DNA of 51,515 nucleotides, from contig JAFZXP010000018.1 in NCBI GenBank assembly GCA_017616735.1, forward strand, positions 1 to 51,515, read 5' to 3'. Below are positions 25,291 through 32,509 of this stretch, piece after piece; the first letter of the stretch is position 1; each line of letters opens with the position of its first letter. This DNA is from Bacteroidales bacterium. GTDB taxonomy: Bacteria > Bacteroidota > Bacteroidia > Bacteroidales > F082. Below the pieces are notes generated by a model. The model had not been told where the DNA came from, searched no databases, and saw only the letters and a list, made by a program, of their open reading frames with translations. The position numbers and the translations under genes were made by a program.

Positions 25291-25767
25291 ATGGCACAGG
25301 AAATAGAAAAAAAGTTTTTGGTTAAGGGTGACTTCAAATCAGAAGCATTCAAAGCCACACGTATCACCCAAGGTTATCTCAGCAGCGTGCCTGAGCGCAC
25401 TGTCCGCGTAAGAGTGAAGGGCGATAAAGGATTCATCACCATCAAAGGCATAGGCAACGCATCAGGCGCAGCCCGCTTTGAGTGGGAAAAAGAGATTCCT
25501 GTTGAAGAAGTGCAGCAGCTTCTTGAAATCTGCGAGCCAGGCGTCATCGACAAGACACGTTACCTTGTCAAGAACACCGACGGCAAACACACCTGGGAAG
25601 TCGACGAGTTCTACGGTGACAACGACGGCCTCACAGTGGCTGAAGTGGAGCTCACCGACGAGAACGAGCCTTTCGACAAACCGGCATGGCTTGGCCAAGA
25701 GGTCACCGGCGACCCGAAATATTTCAACTCTATGTTGATGAAGAATCCATATAAAAACTGGAAATAA
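25291..25767 (+). CDS. CYTH domain protein (triphosphate tunnel metalloenzyme)
   Basis: 158 residues. The N-terminal EIEKKFLV carries the ExExK signature (Glu4, Glu6, Lys8). Paired basic strands follow (RVRVKGDKGFITIKG), then WEVDEFYGDNDGLTVAEVEL, all characteristic of small bacterial CYTH proteins that hydrolyse tripolyphosphate or cyclise ATP. Length fits a stand-alone CYTH phosphatase. Cytoplasmic. Follows the unknown gene at 24641 by five bases. Confidence 0.9.
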   Translation: MAQEIEKKFLVKGDFKSEAFKATRITQGYLSSVPERTVRVRVKGDKGFITIKGIGNASGAARFEWEKEIPVEEVQQLLEICEPGVIDKTRYLVKNTDGKHTWEVDEFYGDNDGLTVAEVELTDENEPFDKPAWLGQEVTGDPKYFNSMLMKNPYKNWK

Positions 25768-25775
25768 GAATTGTT

Positions 25776-25796
25776 GGGACGGACACTGTCCGTCCC
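25776..25796. repeat. 21-bp perfect palindrome in the intergenic region
   Basis: Arms GGGACGGACA / TGTCCGTCCC around one C, nine bases after the CYTH stop. No T-run follows at once (tacttt), so it is either a weak terminator or a dispersed palindromic repeat. Confidence 0.75.
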
Positions 25797-25798
25797 TA

Positions 25799-25821
25799 CT
25801 TTAAACTTTCAACTTTCAACT
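25799..25821 (+). repeat. AACTTTC heptanucleotide repeat before the symporter start
   Basis: AAACTTTC, AACTTTC, AACTATG: the third unit runs into the ATG at 25822-25824. Copy-number change would alter the leader of the gene. Confidence 0.6.
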
Positions 25822-27402
25822 ATGTCATTCGACCCACTGGATATGAATAACTACAAGGTGGAAAAGCTGCCTAAGATGCAGAAATCCTCCTTCGAGCAAT
25901 GGATGGCACGCCTCGGCGGACCTATCGCCATCCTCGCCTTCATACTGCTTTATTGGTTTGTCCCACTCGGGTTTATCGACAACCTGAATCCCGACATGTT
26001 GACAGCCAAAGCATTAAAAAGATATAACGACATAGGCGGAGAGGCGTTTCTGCGCTCCAACTACGCCATGTTCGCCATATTCATCGCGGGTCTGATCCTT
26101 TGGATGACAGAAGCCATACCTAACTACCTCACCTCCCTATTAATTATATTGGGCACCGTAATATGCAACGTCACCACACAGAAGGAGGCACTGGCACAGT
26201 TAGGACACCCGGTCATGTGGCTCAACATCCTTTCATTCGTTTTGGCGAGTATGCTTGTCAAGACGCAGTTTGCTAAAAGGCTCGCGCTCGCCTTCGTGAT
26301 AAAATTCGGCAAGAGCGCAAAGGGAGTTCTTTGGAGCTTCCTCATCATCAACTTGGTATTGTCGGCCTTTATCTCAGCCACCACGGTGAAAGCCACCATC
26401 ATGCTGCCTATTTTCATGACAGTTTGCGCTATCTACGGAGCCTCGGGCGACCATCGCAACAACTTTGGTCGTAATCTGGTGATACAGAACCTTTTCCAGG
26501 TGAATGTCGGTGCCAACGCTTTCTATACCGGCAGCGGCGCTCACCTGTTGGCAATCTCGCTCATCGCAGGCTTCGCCGGCAGTTGCGACTTCGGCTATTC
26601 CGACTGGCTGGTCGCCGTTGGGCCAATGAGTATCATCACACTCGCAGTGGGTCTGATGCTTGGTATCTATGTCTTCTTCCCGATGAAAAAAGAAGAACAG
26701 AAGCCTCAGATTGAAGGCGGTCTTGAGCGTCTGAAACAGGAACTTGACGCCATGGGCAAGATGAAACCCGAGGAATATAAAGCCGTTGGTATCTTCTTCC
26801 TAGTGCTGCTCCTCTGGATCACCAAAGGCACCTTCCATAACATTGACGAAACCATAGTCGCCTTGCTCGGCGCTATTCTGGCTCTCCTCCCGGGCATAGG
26901 CGTGGTGAAATGGAACGATGTCGACATCCCGTGGCACCTCATGCTCTTCTCTGCAGGCGCTTACACACTCGGTTCAGGTCTGAACGCCACCGACCTGCCA
27001 AACACTATGGTAAATGCCGGTTTCGACAGCCTGGGCATCACGGCTGAGACACCGTTCTGGGTGCTTTACGTCATCCTCACCTTCCTGATGCTTTACTCGG
27101 GACTGGTTTTCCAATCGAAAACCATCCGCACTATGGTATTTGTACCTATTGCACTCGGTGTTGAGGCACGCTTCGGCTTCCCGCTTATGAGTCTCTCACT
27201 GCCAGTGGCAATGCTCATCGAACACGTCTACGTGCTGCCATTCAACAGCAAACCGGCGGCACTGCTATATAACACCAACATGTACAGCATGACCGATGCC
27301 TTCAAATACGGCATCACCATGATGACATTTGCATGGGTTCTCATCCTGCTGTGGGGCGAGACAGTCCTCAGATGGATGGGTATCACCCCAGGGTTATTCT
27401 AA
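25822..27402 (+). CDS. DASS/SLC13 family anion:sodium symporter
   Basis: 526 residues from MSFDPLDMNN; the 17-codon extension upstream is repeat-derived and rejected. About 11-12 membrane segments. Typical features: WMTEAIPNYLTSLL near the first third, FLIINLVLSAFISATTVKATIMLP, and a C-terminal half with PWHLMLFSAGAYTLGSGLN and LPVAMLIEHVYVLPFNSKPAALLY. The family imports di- or tricarboxylates, or sulfate, with sodium. No partner gene indicates which. Confidence 0.87.
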   Translation: MSFDPLDMNNYKVEKLPKMQKSSFEQWMARLGGPIAILAFILLYWFVPLGFIDNLNPDMLTAKALKRYNDIGGEAFLRSNYAMFAIFIAGLILWMTEAIPNYLTSLLIILGTVICNVTTQKEALAQLGHPVMWLNILSFVLASMLVKTQFAKRLALAFVIKFGKSAKGVLWSFLIINLVLSAFISATTVKATIMLPIFMTVCAIYGASGDHRNNFGRNLVIQNLFQVNVGANAFYTGSGAHLLAISLIAGFAGSCDFGYSDWLVAVGPMSIITLAVGLMLGIYVFFPMKKEEQKPQIEGGLERLKQELDAMGKMKPEEYKAVGIFFLVLLLWITKGTFHNIDETIVALLGAILALLPGIGVVKWNDVDIPWHLMLFSAGAYTLGSGLNATDLPNTMVNAGFDSLGITAETPFWVLYVILTFLMLYSGLVFQSKTIRTMVFVPIALGVEARFGFPLMSLSLPVAMLIEHVYVLPFNSKPAALLYNTNMYSMTDAFKYGITMMTFAWVLILLWGETVLRWMGITPGLF

Positions 27403-27417
27403 TAAAGTAACAGAAAA

Positions 27418-28830
27418 ATGATAGAAATTCAGACAAAAATACACGATAAGTTCTCCATAGAATTCAAGGTTGGATTCAGTGGAAGAGATGACGCCAAGAT
27501 GGATTACTTCGACGTCAACTCCTGGATTTTTATCCCTAACGGGCTGTATATCAACAAAAACACATACAGCAAAGACCGTTTCTACACCGACATGAAATCG
27601 AACATCCGATTGATAACACCATCATTTTCGTTAAGTCAGATGGTTGAAGGTGACGATGCTCCGATTAAACATGTGTTAGATTCATTGAATGACATCAACG
27701 AATTTGAGTTCCAGCTGAAACTTTTCGGTTCAATTTTCAAAAGCTCAATCCGCGATGAGTCGGCGGCAATCATCCATGAAAAGGATGAATCCGCATTGAG
27801 TCAACGTTGTGCCAAATATATTTCTGATTCACAACGCGTTATGCAATCATATCGCGCCATATACGATAAGATTGACCATAATAATGAATCAGCACTCGCA
27901 AAATTCAGGTTCACCGATGAATTCATAAGCCATCAGATGCAAATCCAAACGATGAAAATCGTGAAGGTTTTACAGCATCTGCAAGGCGCACAGGATACGA
28001 CAAAAGTGCTGATAGACAGCCTCAAAAAAGAGACAGATTATAAGATTTCAAAAGGCTACAGCCATGTTATCATCAACGACGATGCCAACAACCGCAAGTT
28101 GGTGAACCATCATAGCAAGTTGAAGAAATACATCGAAAGCGCACTATTTCTCAATGTCAGCACCACTCAAGACGGCCAGGCTGTGAAACAGATTTCGTTC
28201 AGCCTTGCGGCAGGTCTGGCTATGATGGTGTATCTGCTCGTCACCACGCTCTTCCAGAAATATCTGGGCAACTACCCTAACCTGATTTTCTTCATCCTTG
28301 TCATTTTCTACATCCTGAAAGACAGAATCAAAGAGCTGACCCGTTGGATGTTCGCCTATCAGTTGAAAGACAAATATTACGACAACAAAACCATTATCAG
28401 CATCAAGAACAATCACGTCGGAATTCTAAAGGAAGGTATGGACTTTATCTCCGAAGACAAGGTGCCCGACGAAGTGATGAAGTTGCGTGGCCGCACCCGA
28501 CTCGAAGTGGAGAACAAGCTTCTCGATGAGAAAATCATCCTATACAGAAAACGCGTGGAGATTGATAACAAGACTCTCAGAAATCAATACAATTACGAGT
28601 TTAAGGGCATCAACGATATCATCCGTTACCATGTCAATTATTTGACCAAGAAAGCCGACAATCCCGAAACTCTCATTGATTGCCTTGACGAGAATGATAA
28701 TGTGCAGACTATCAAGGCAGAACGCGTCTACACATTGCATATTGTCTTACAATTCAAGTGGGAAGATCAAATAGAATACAAGGATTTCCACGTCAACGTA
28801 ACTCGCAACGGGATAACTTCCATAAATTAA
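27418..28830 (+). CDS. Uncharacterised membrane protein with central hairpin of two TM segments
   Basis: 470 residues, not recognised. Soluble N-terminal part (1-255) with long charged helices around 110-215; two membrane segments at about 260-280 and 286-301; a soluble C-terminal part with strands. No signal peptide, so both soluble parts should face the cytoplasm. It starts 15 bp after the symporter stop and may be co-transcribed, but nothing shows a functional link. Confidence 0.7.
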   Translation: MIEIQTKIHDKFSIEFKVGFSGRDDAKMDYFDVNSWIFIPNGLYINKNTYSKDRFYTDMKSNIRLITPSFSLSQMVEGDDAPIKHVLDSLNDINEFEFQLKLFGSIFKSSIRDESAAIIHEKDESALSQRCAKYISDSQRVMQSYRAIYDKIDHNNESALAKFRFTDEFISHQMQIQTMKIVKVLQHLQGAQDTTKVLIDSLKKETDYKISKGYSHVIINDDANNRKLVNHHSKLKKYIESALFLNVSTTQDGQAVKQISFSLAAGLAMMVYLLVTTLFQKYLGNYPNLIFFILVIFYILKDRIKELTRWMFAYQLKDKYYDNKTIISIKNNHVGILKEGMDFISEDKVPDEVMKLRGRTRLEVENKLLDEKIILYRKRVEIDNKTLRNQYNYEFKGINDIIRYHVNYLTKKADNPETLIDCLDENDNVQTIKAERVYTLHIVLQFKWEDQIEYKDFHVNVTRNGITSIN

Positions 28831-28854
28831 AAGTCGGGTAACCGCACTTTCGAA

Positions 28855-29739
28855 CTATTTCTTCATCACCTCGAAGCCCTTGCCGTAAACCCCCATCACT
28901 GTATTCACAGAAACGAAAGCCTTAGGGTCTTCCTGTTTCACAATGCGGATAACAGGCTGGCATTCGGTCTTGCGCACAACAGCCATCAAAATGTCGCTGT
29001 CTTGCTTGGTGTACCAACCAGTACCACGGATTATCGTGACGCCGCGGTGAATCTCGTTGCCGATTCTATCGGCGATGACTTCAGGTTTTGAAGAGAAAAT
29101 AAACATCTGCACCGATTGTTTGCTGCCGGTGAAAGCTAGGTCCATGCAGTAGCTGCTCACGAAGTTACCTACCAAGCTGTAGATGATAAGCTCAACACGC
29201 TGAAGGGTTTCCAAATCCTGGAACACAAAGAAAGAGCTTCCGATGATGACAAGGTTCATCGCCAAGGTGAAACGTCCTAATGATATGTTGCGGTATTTGT
29301 TGACCACCATGGTGATGATATCCACGCCGCCGGTGCTGCCTCCCGAAAGGAAGATGATGCCGTTGGCAAAGCCACCGATGCCTCCTCCGATTATGGCCGC
29401 CAGGAATTTATCGGATATTACCGGCACATCGCCGATGATGTTCTGCAACAATGAGAAGAAGAACGCCATAACAGCGATACAATATATCGTTTTCACGCCA
29501 AATCGCCATCCTAAAATCTTGAAAGAAAACAATATCAATATCGCGTTAAGAGTGAAAATGGTGTAACCTGTCGACAGGCCTGTCACCCAATACACGATTG
29601 TCGCTATACCGTTGACGCCGCCGCCCAACATGTTGTTAGGGATGAGGAATGCCGTCCACCCGAGGGCAATAATGAATAAACACACTGTAATTACAGCGTA
29701 ATTTTTGATTTCCAATAAAACGCTAGAAGTTTTTTTCAT
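28855..29739 (-). CDS. YitT family membrane protein (DUF161 plus DUF2179)
   Basis: 294 residues from MKKTSSVLLEIKNY; the longer frame start adds a non-conserved 17-codon tail. Five to six hydrophobic segments in the first 200 residues, with GVNGIATIVYW and GGIGGFANGIIFLSGGSTGGVDIITMVVNKY, the glycine-rich signatures of the family. A C-terminal soluble DUF2179 domain follows, with TIIRGTGWYTKQDSDILMAVV. Function of the family is unsettled; transport of small molecules is presumed. Confidence 0.88.
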   Translation of the reverse strand: MKKTSSVLLEIKNYAVITVCLFIIALGWTAFLIPNNMLGGGVNGIATIVYWVTGLSTGYTIFTLNAILILFSFKILGWRFGVKTIYCIAVMAFFFSLLQNIIGDVPVISDKFLAAIIGGGIGGFANGIIFLSGGSTGGVDIITMVVNKYRNISLGRFTLAMNLVIIGSSFFVFQDLETLQRVELIIYSLVGNFVSSYCMDLAFTGSKQSVQMFIFSSKPEVIADRIGNEIHRGVTIIRGTGWYTKQDSDILMAVVRKTECQPVIRIVKQEDPKAFVSVNTVMGVYGKGFEVMKK

Positions 29740-29855
29740 GATGTTATCATTTTCAGAATGCAAAGTTATACATTTTTCAAACATTTGCAACCTAAAAATG
29801 AAAAATCCCTCGTTCCAGCATCCCGCCTACGGCTGCTACGTCAAGCCAACCAAAT

Positions 29856-29980
29856 AACTCAACTGCGGAAAGTGTGTAAAAACACCCACTTTCCGCACCT
29901 GAGTTTTGCTTTTTTCACCCACATTCACCAAACTCAACTGCGGAAACTGATATTTTTTTTCACTTTCCGCACCTGAGTTT
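29856..29980. repeat. Two tandem copies of an approximately 50-bp hairpin repeat
   Basis: Copy one is 29856-29905 and copy two 29930-29980. Each pairs AACTCAACTGCGGAAA on the left with TTTCCGCACCTGAGTT on the right, leaving loops of different sequence (tgtgtaaaaacaccc versus a T-run). The arms are nearly identical between copies while the loops have diverged. The second copy ends 12 bases before the promoter of the ATPase gene. Confidence 0.85.
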
Positions 29981-29992
29981 AAAAATATTTCC

Positions 29993-30000
29993 TATCTTTG
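29993..30000 (+). promoter_or_regulatory. -7 box of the AAA ATPase gene
   Basis: TATCTTTG, 22 bp upstream of the ATG at 30023. Confidence 0.65.
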
Positions 30001-30022
30001 CAGCCAGAAAAACATTATCACC

Positions 30023-31456
30023 ATGGATAGAAATTTGTTTATCGGACGTGAATACGAAATCCGTCAACTCGAAAAATACCGCAATTCAAAAGAATCCGAA
30101 TTCGTAATAGTTTATGGCCGTCGCCGCGTCGGAAAAACATTCCTTATCAAGGAATTCTTCGACGACACCTACGACTTTCACGTCACCGGGCTTTACAAAA
30201 AGCCCAAACAGATGCAGCTCAAAAATTTCTATCTGGCATTGCAGGAATACGGCTCCAACCTCAAAAAAGTACCGTCCGATTGGCTCGAAGCCTTCGAAGA
30301 ACTCAAAAAACTCCTTAAAGGCATCAAAGAAAATCGCAAAAAGATAGTCTTTATCGACGAACTCCCTTGGCTCGACACACGTCAAAGCGAGTTTCTTGGA
30401 GCATTTGAGGCGTTTTGGAACGGCTGGGGTGCTCAGCAAAACGACATCATGCTCGTCGTTTGCGGCTCCGCCACCACTTGGATCACAAAAAAAATCCTGT
30501 CCAACAAAGGCGGACTGTTCAACCGCGCCGCACGTCGCCTGTTCCTATTGCCGTTCACACTTCAGGAAACCGAAAAATACCTCATTTCACGTGGCATCAA
30601 CTGGAACCGCTACGACATCGTAGAGTGCTACATGACCATGGGAGGCATCCCTTATTATCTCAAGCTTCTCGACAACGAACTATCATATCTTGAAAATATC
30701 GACAACATATTCTTCAAGCGCAACGGCTCCCTTTGGGACGAATTCGACCATCTCTACGAAACACTCTTCGGCAACTCAAAGTTATATCTCAAAATCATCG
30801 ATGCCCTTGCAACAAAGAAATCAGGTCTCACCAGATTAGAGATTATCGACGAAACCAAGTTGGGAGACAACGGACTCCTCACCGAAATGCTTAAAAACCT
30901 CAAAGACAGCCAGTTCGTAAGAGCCTACAACACCTTTGGTTACGACGAGAAAAACGTCGTTTATCAGTTGGCCGATTACTTCACCCTGTTCTACCTTCGT
31001 TTCATGAAAGGCAAACAAAACCCCGACGAACATTTCTGGACTCATTTTCTCGACAATCCGGCAAAGAGCAGTTGGGCTGGTCAAACCTTCGAGCAAGTCT
31101 GCAAAGACCACATCGCCCAAATCAAGAAAGCCATAGGCATCAACGCCGTGCTCACCGACATCTCATCCTGGCAGGGAAGCTCCGACAGCGGCAAAGCACA
31201 AATCGACCTCATCATCGACCGTCGCGACCACGTCACCAACATCTGCGAAATCAAATTCTCCATTAGCGACTATGTCATCGACAAAGACTACGAAGCAAAG
31301 CTTCGCAAGAAAATTCAAGTCTTCCGCGAAGCCACCAATTCTCGCAAAGCCCTGCAGCTGGTCATGATTACCACCTACGGAGTCAAACCAAACGCCCACA
31401 GTGGCATCATGCAATCCCAAGTCAAAATGGACGACCTCTTTGCAAGTGCAAATTAA
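30023..31456 (+). CDS. AAA-type ATPase with C-terminal DUF234-like (PD-(D/E)XK) domain
   Basis: 477 residues. N-terminal FIGREYEIRQLE and Walker A YGRRRVGKTFLIKEF (about 31-45); Walker B KIVFIDELPWLD (about 108-119); sensor-like VVCGSATTW. A winged-helix-like middle follows. The C-terminal segment AQIDLIIDRRDHVTNICEIKF carries the D..ExK pattern of PD-(D/E)XK nucleases. The family (archaeal-type ATPase, DUF234) is widespread, frequently multi-copy, and its role is unknown. Stand-alone gene. Confidence 0.85.
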   Translation: MDRNLFIGREYEIRQLEKYRNSKESEFVIVYGRRRVGKTFLIKEFFDDTYDFHVTGLYKKPKQMQLKNFYLALQEYGSNLKKVPSDWLEAFEELKKLLKGIKENRKKIVFIDELPWLDTRQSEFLGAFEAFWNGWGAQQNDIMLVVCGSATTWITKKILSNKGGLFNRAARRLFLLPFTLQETEKYLISRGINWNRYDIVECYMTMGGIPYYLKLLDNELSYLENIDNIFFKRNGSLWDEFDHLYETLFGNSKLYLKIIDALATKKSGLTRLEIIDETKLGDNGLLTEMLKNLKDSQFVRAYNTFGYDEKNVVYQLADYFTLFYLRFMKGKQNPDEHFWTHFLDNPAKSSWAGQTFEQVCKDHIAQIKKAIGINAVLTDISSWQGSSDSGKAQIDLIIDRRDHVTNICEIKFSISDYVIDKDYEAKLRKKIQVFREATNSRKALQLVMITTYGVKPNAHSGIMQSQVKMDDLFASAN

Positions 31457-31550
31457 CCCATAGTAATCTTCGTATTTGCACCTTTTTTGTCTCCATTTTT
31501 TCAAAAATAAGCCCTTAATCTTGTTGAAATTTGCTACCCTTTTACTACCT

Positions 31551-31593
31551 AAAAAAGAAAAATCCCTTGCAAATCGTTGATTTACAAGGGATT
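31551..31593 (-). terminator. Terminator of the tRNA operon
   Basis: Minus strand AATCCCTTG ... CAAGGGATT with a 15-base loop, followed by TTTCTTTTTT, 16 bases after the tRNA-Leu 3' end. Confidence 0.85.
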
Positions 31594-31608
31594 ATTTTTT
31601 GTAATTCG

Positions 31609-31693
31609 TACCTGAGGCCGGGGTCGAACCGGCACGTCCACAATGGACACAGGATTTTAAGTCCGGCGCGTCTACCGATTCCGCCACTCAGGC
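31609..31693 (-). tRNA. tRNA-Leu (anticodon TAA)
   Basis: 85 nt with a long variable arm (GTGTCCATTGTGGAC region), D-loop GGCGGAATCGGTAGACGC and T-loop GGTTCGACCCC. The anticodon loop is CTTAAAA, giving TAA. Acceptor GCCTGAG pairs with CTCAGGT (one G-T). No encoded CCA. Third and last tRNA of the operon. Confidence 0.95.
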
Positions 31694-31703
31694 ACTTATT
31701 TAG

Positions 31704-31776
<73 letters not shown>

Positions 31777-31797
31777 AAATTTTTGTCCCAAAAATTT

Positions 31798-31984
31798 GCG
31801 GCTTTTCGTCGCGACTCGGCATTGCTCAAACAAGTTTGGCACTGCTCTCACTGCTCCGAAAAGTCCGCCTGGGACCCGTTGCAAAATTTTGCGGCTTTTT
31901 GTCGCGACTCGGCATTGCTCAAACAAGTTTGGCACTGCTCTCACTGCTCCGAAAAGTCCGCCTTGGGACCCGTTGCAAAATTTT
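31798..31984 (-). repeat. Two tandem copies of a 93-94-bp hairpin repeat between the tRNA-Gly genes
   Basis: Copies 31798-31890 and 31891-31984 are nearly identical. Read on the minus strand (tRNA direction) each forms an outer stem GCGGaCTTTTCG / CGAAAAGcCGC-type and an inner stem around a CTTG-containing loop. They occupy the spacer of the pre-tRNA. No protein-coding potential is credible despite an open frame. Confidence 0.8.
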
Positions 31985-32012
31985 GCAGCTTTTATTCTTT
32001 CAAAGAACTTTG

Positions 32013-32085
<73 letters not shown>

Positions 32086-32105
32086 AAATTTTGCTTGCAA
32101 AATTT

Positions 32106-32240
32106 GCGGCTTCTTGTCGCGACTCGGTAAAATCAAAACAAGTTTTGCTTTTACCCTCGCTGCTCCAAGAAGTCCGCTCCCCCGTTTGATAGGTTTTCCT
32201 GTAACTTTGAGAATCACTTCCCGCTGCTCCAAGAAGTCCA
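32106..32240 (-). repeat. Diverged third hairpin copy (32106-32177) and a partial fourth (about 32221-32240)
   Basis: The third copy keeps the outer blocks (GCGGCTTCTTG ... CAAGAAG-T-CCGC, plus-strand order) and the invariant GTCGCGACTCGG. Its inner stem is replaced by a different self-complementary sequence (GTAAAA-t-CAAAAC with GTTTTG-CTTTTAC). The fourth keeps only the gctgctccaagaagtcc block. Confidence 0.75.
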
Positions 32241-32264
32241 CATGGGGGTTTTTCTTTTGCGGTG

Positions 32265-32296
32265 CAAAATTACAACTTTTTTGAATATGAAAACAA
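32265..32296 (-). promoter_or_regulatory. Promoter of the tRNA operon
   Basis: Minus strand TTG (32294-32296), 21 bp, TAATTTTG (32265-32272). Confidence 0.65.
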
Positions 32297-32368
32297 AAAA
32301 AATGAAAAAATTTTTTCAAATCCGAACAGCTTGATTTTCAATCATTCTTGGTTTTCGTTATCGACTCC

Positions 32369-32436
32369 GAACTATGCAAAAAGCCGCAGGCTAATGATTT
32401 CCGCTAACGCAATGCCTGCTCTTTTTTGCATAGTTC
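32369..32436. repeat. Long inverted repeat downstream of mutS
   Basis: Arms of about 23 bases, GAACTATGCAAAAAG-ccgc-AGGC against its complement ending CTTTTTTGCATAGTTC, with about three mismatches and a 22-base loop. It could help end the mutS transcript or be a dispersed repeat. Confidence 0.75.
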
Positions 32437-32463
32437 TCCGTCTTCATAACTTCAATACTTTAT

Positions 32464-32504
32464 AACTGTCAACTGTTAACTGTTAACTGTCAACTGTCAA
32501 CTTT
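32464..32504. repeat. AACTGTY heptanucleotide tandem repeat
   Basis: AACTGTC, AACTGTT, AACTGTT, AACTGTC, AACTGTC, AACTTTA: at least five exact-register 7-mers ending six bases before the mutS stop codon. Confidence 0.85.
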
Positions 32505-32509
32505 AAACA

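Noticed and set aside
29856-29980. Possible CRISPR array from the two repeated hairpins
   Set aside because: Only two units, each self-complementary over its whole length, no constant-length spacers and no cas genes.
30114-30693. Short frames inside the AAA ATPase gene
   Set aside because: Out-of-frame shadows of a gene with intact Walker motifs.
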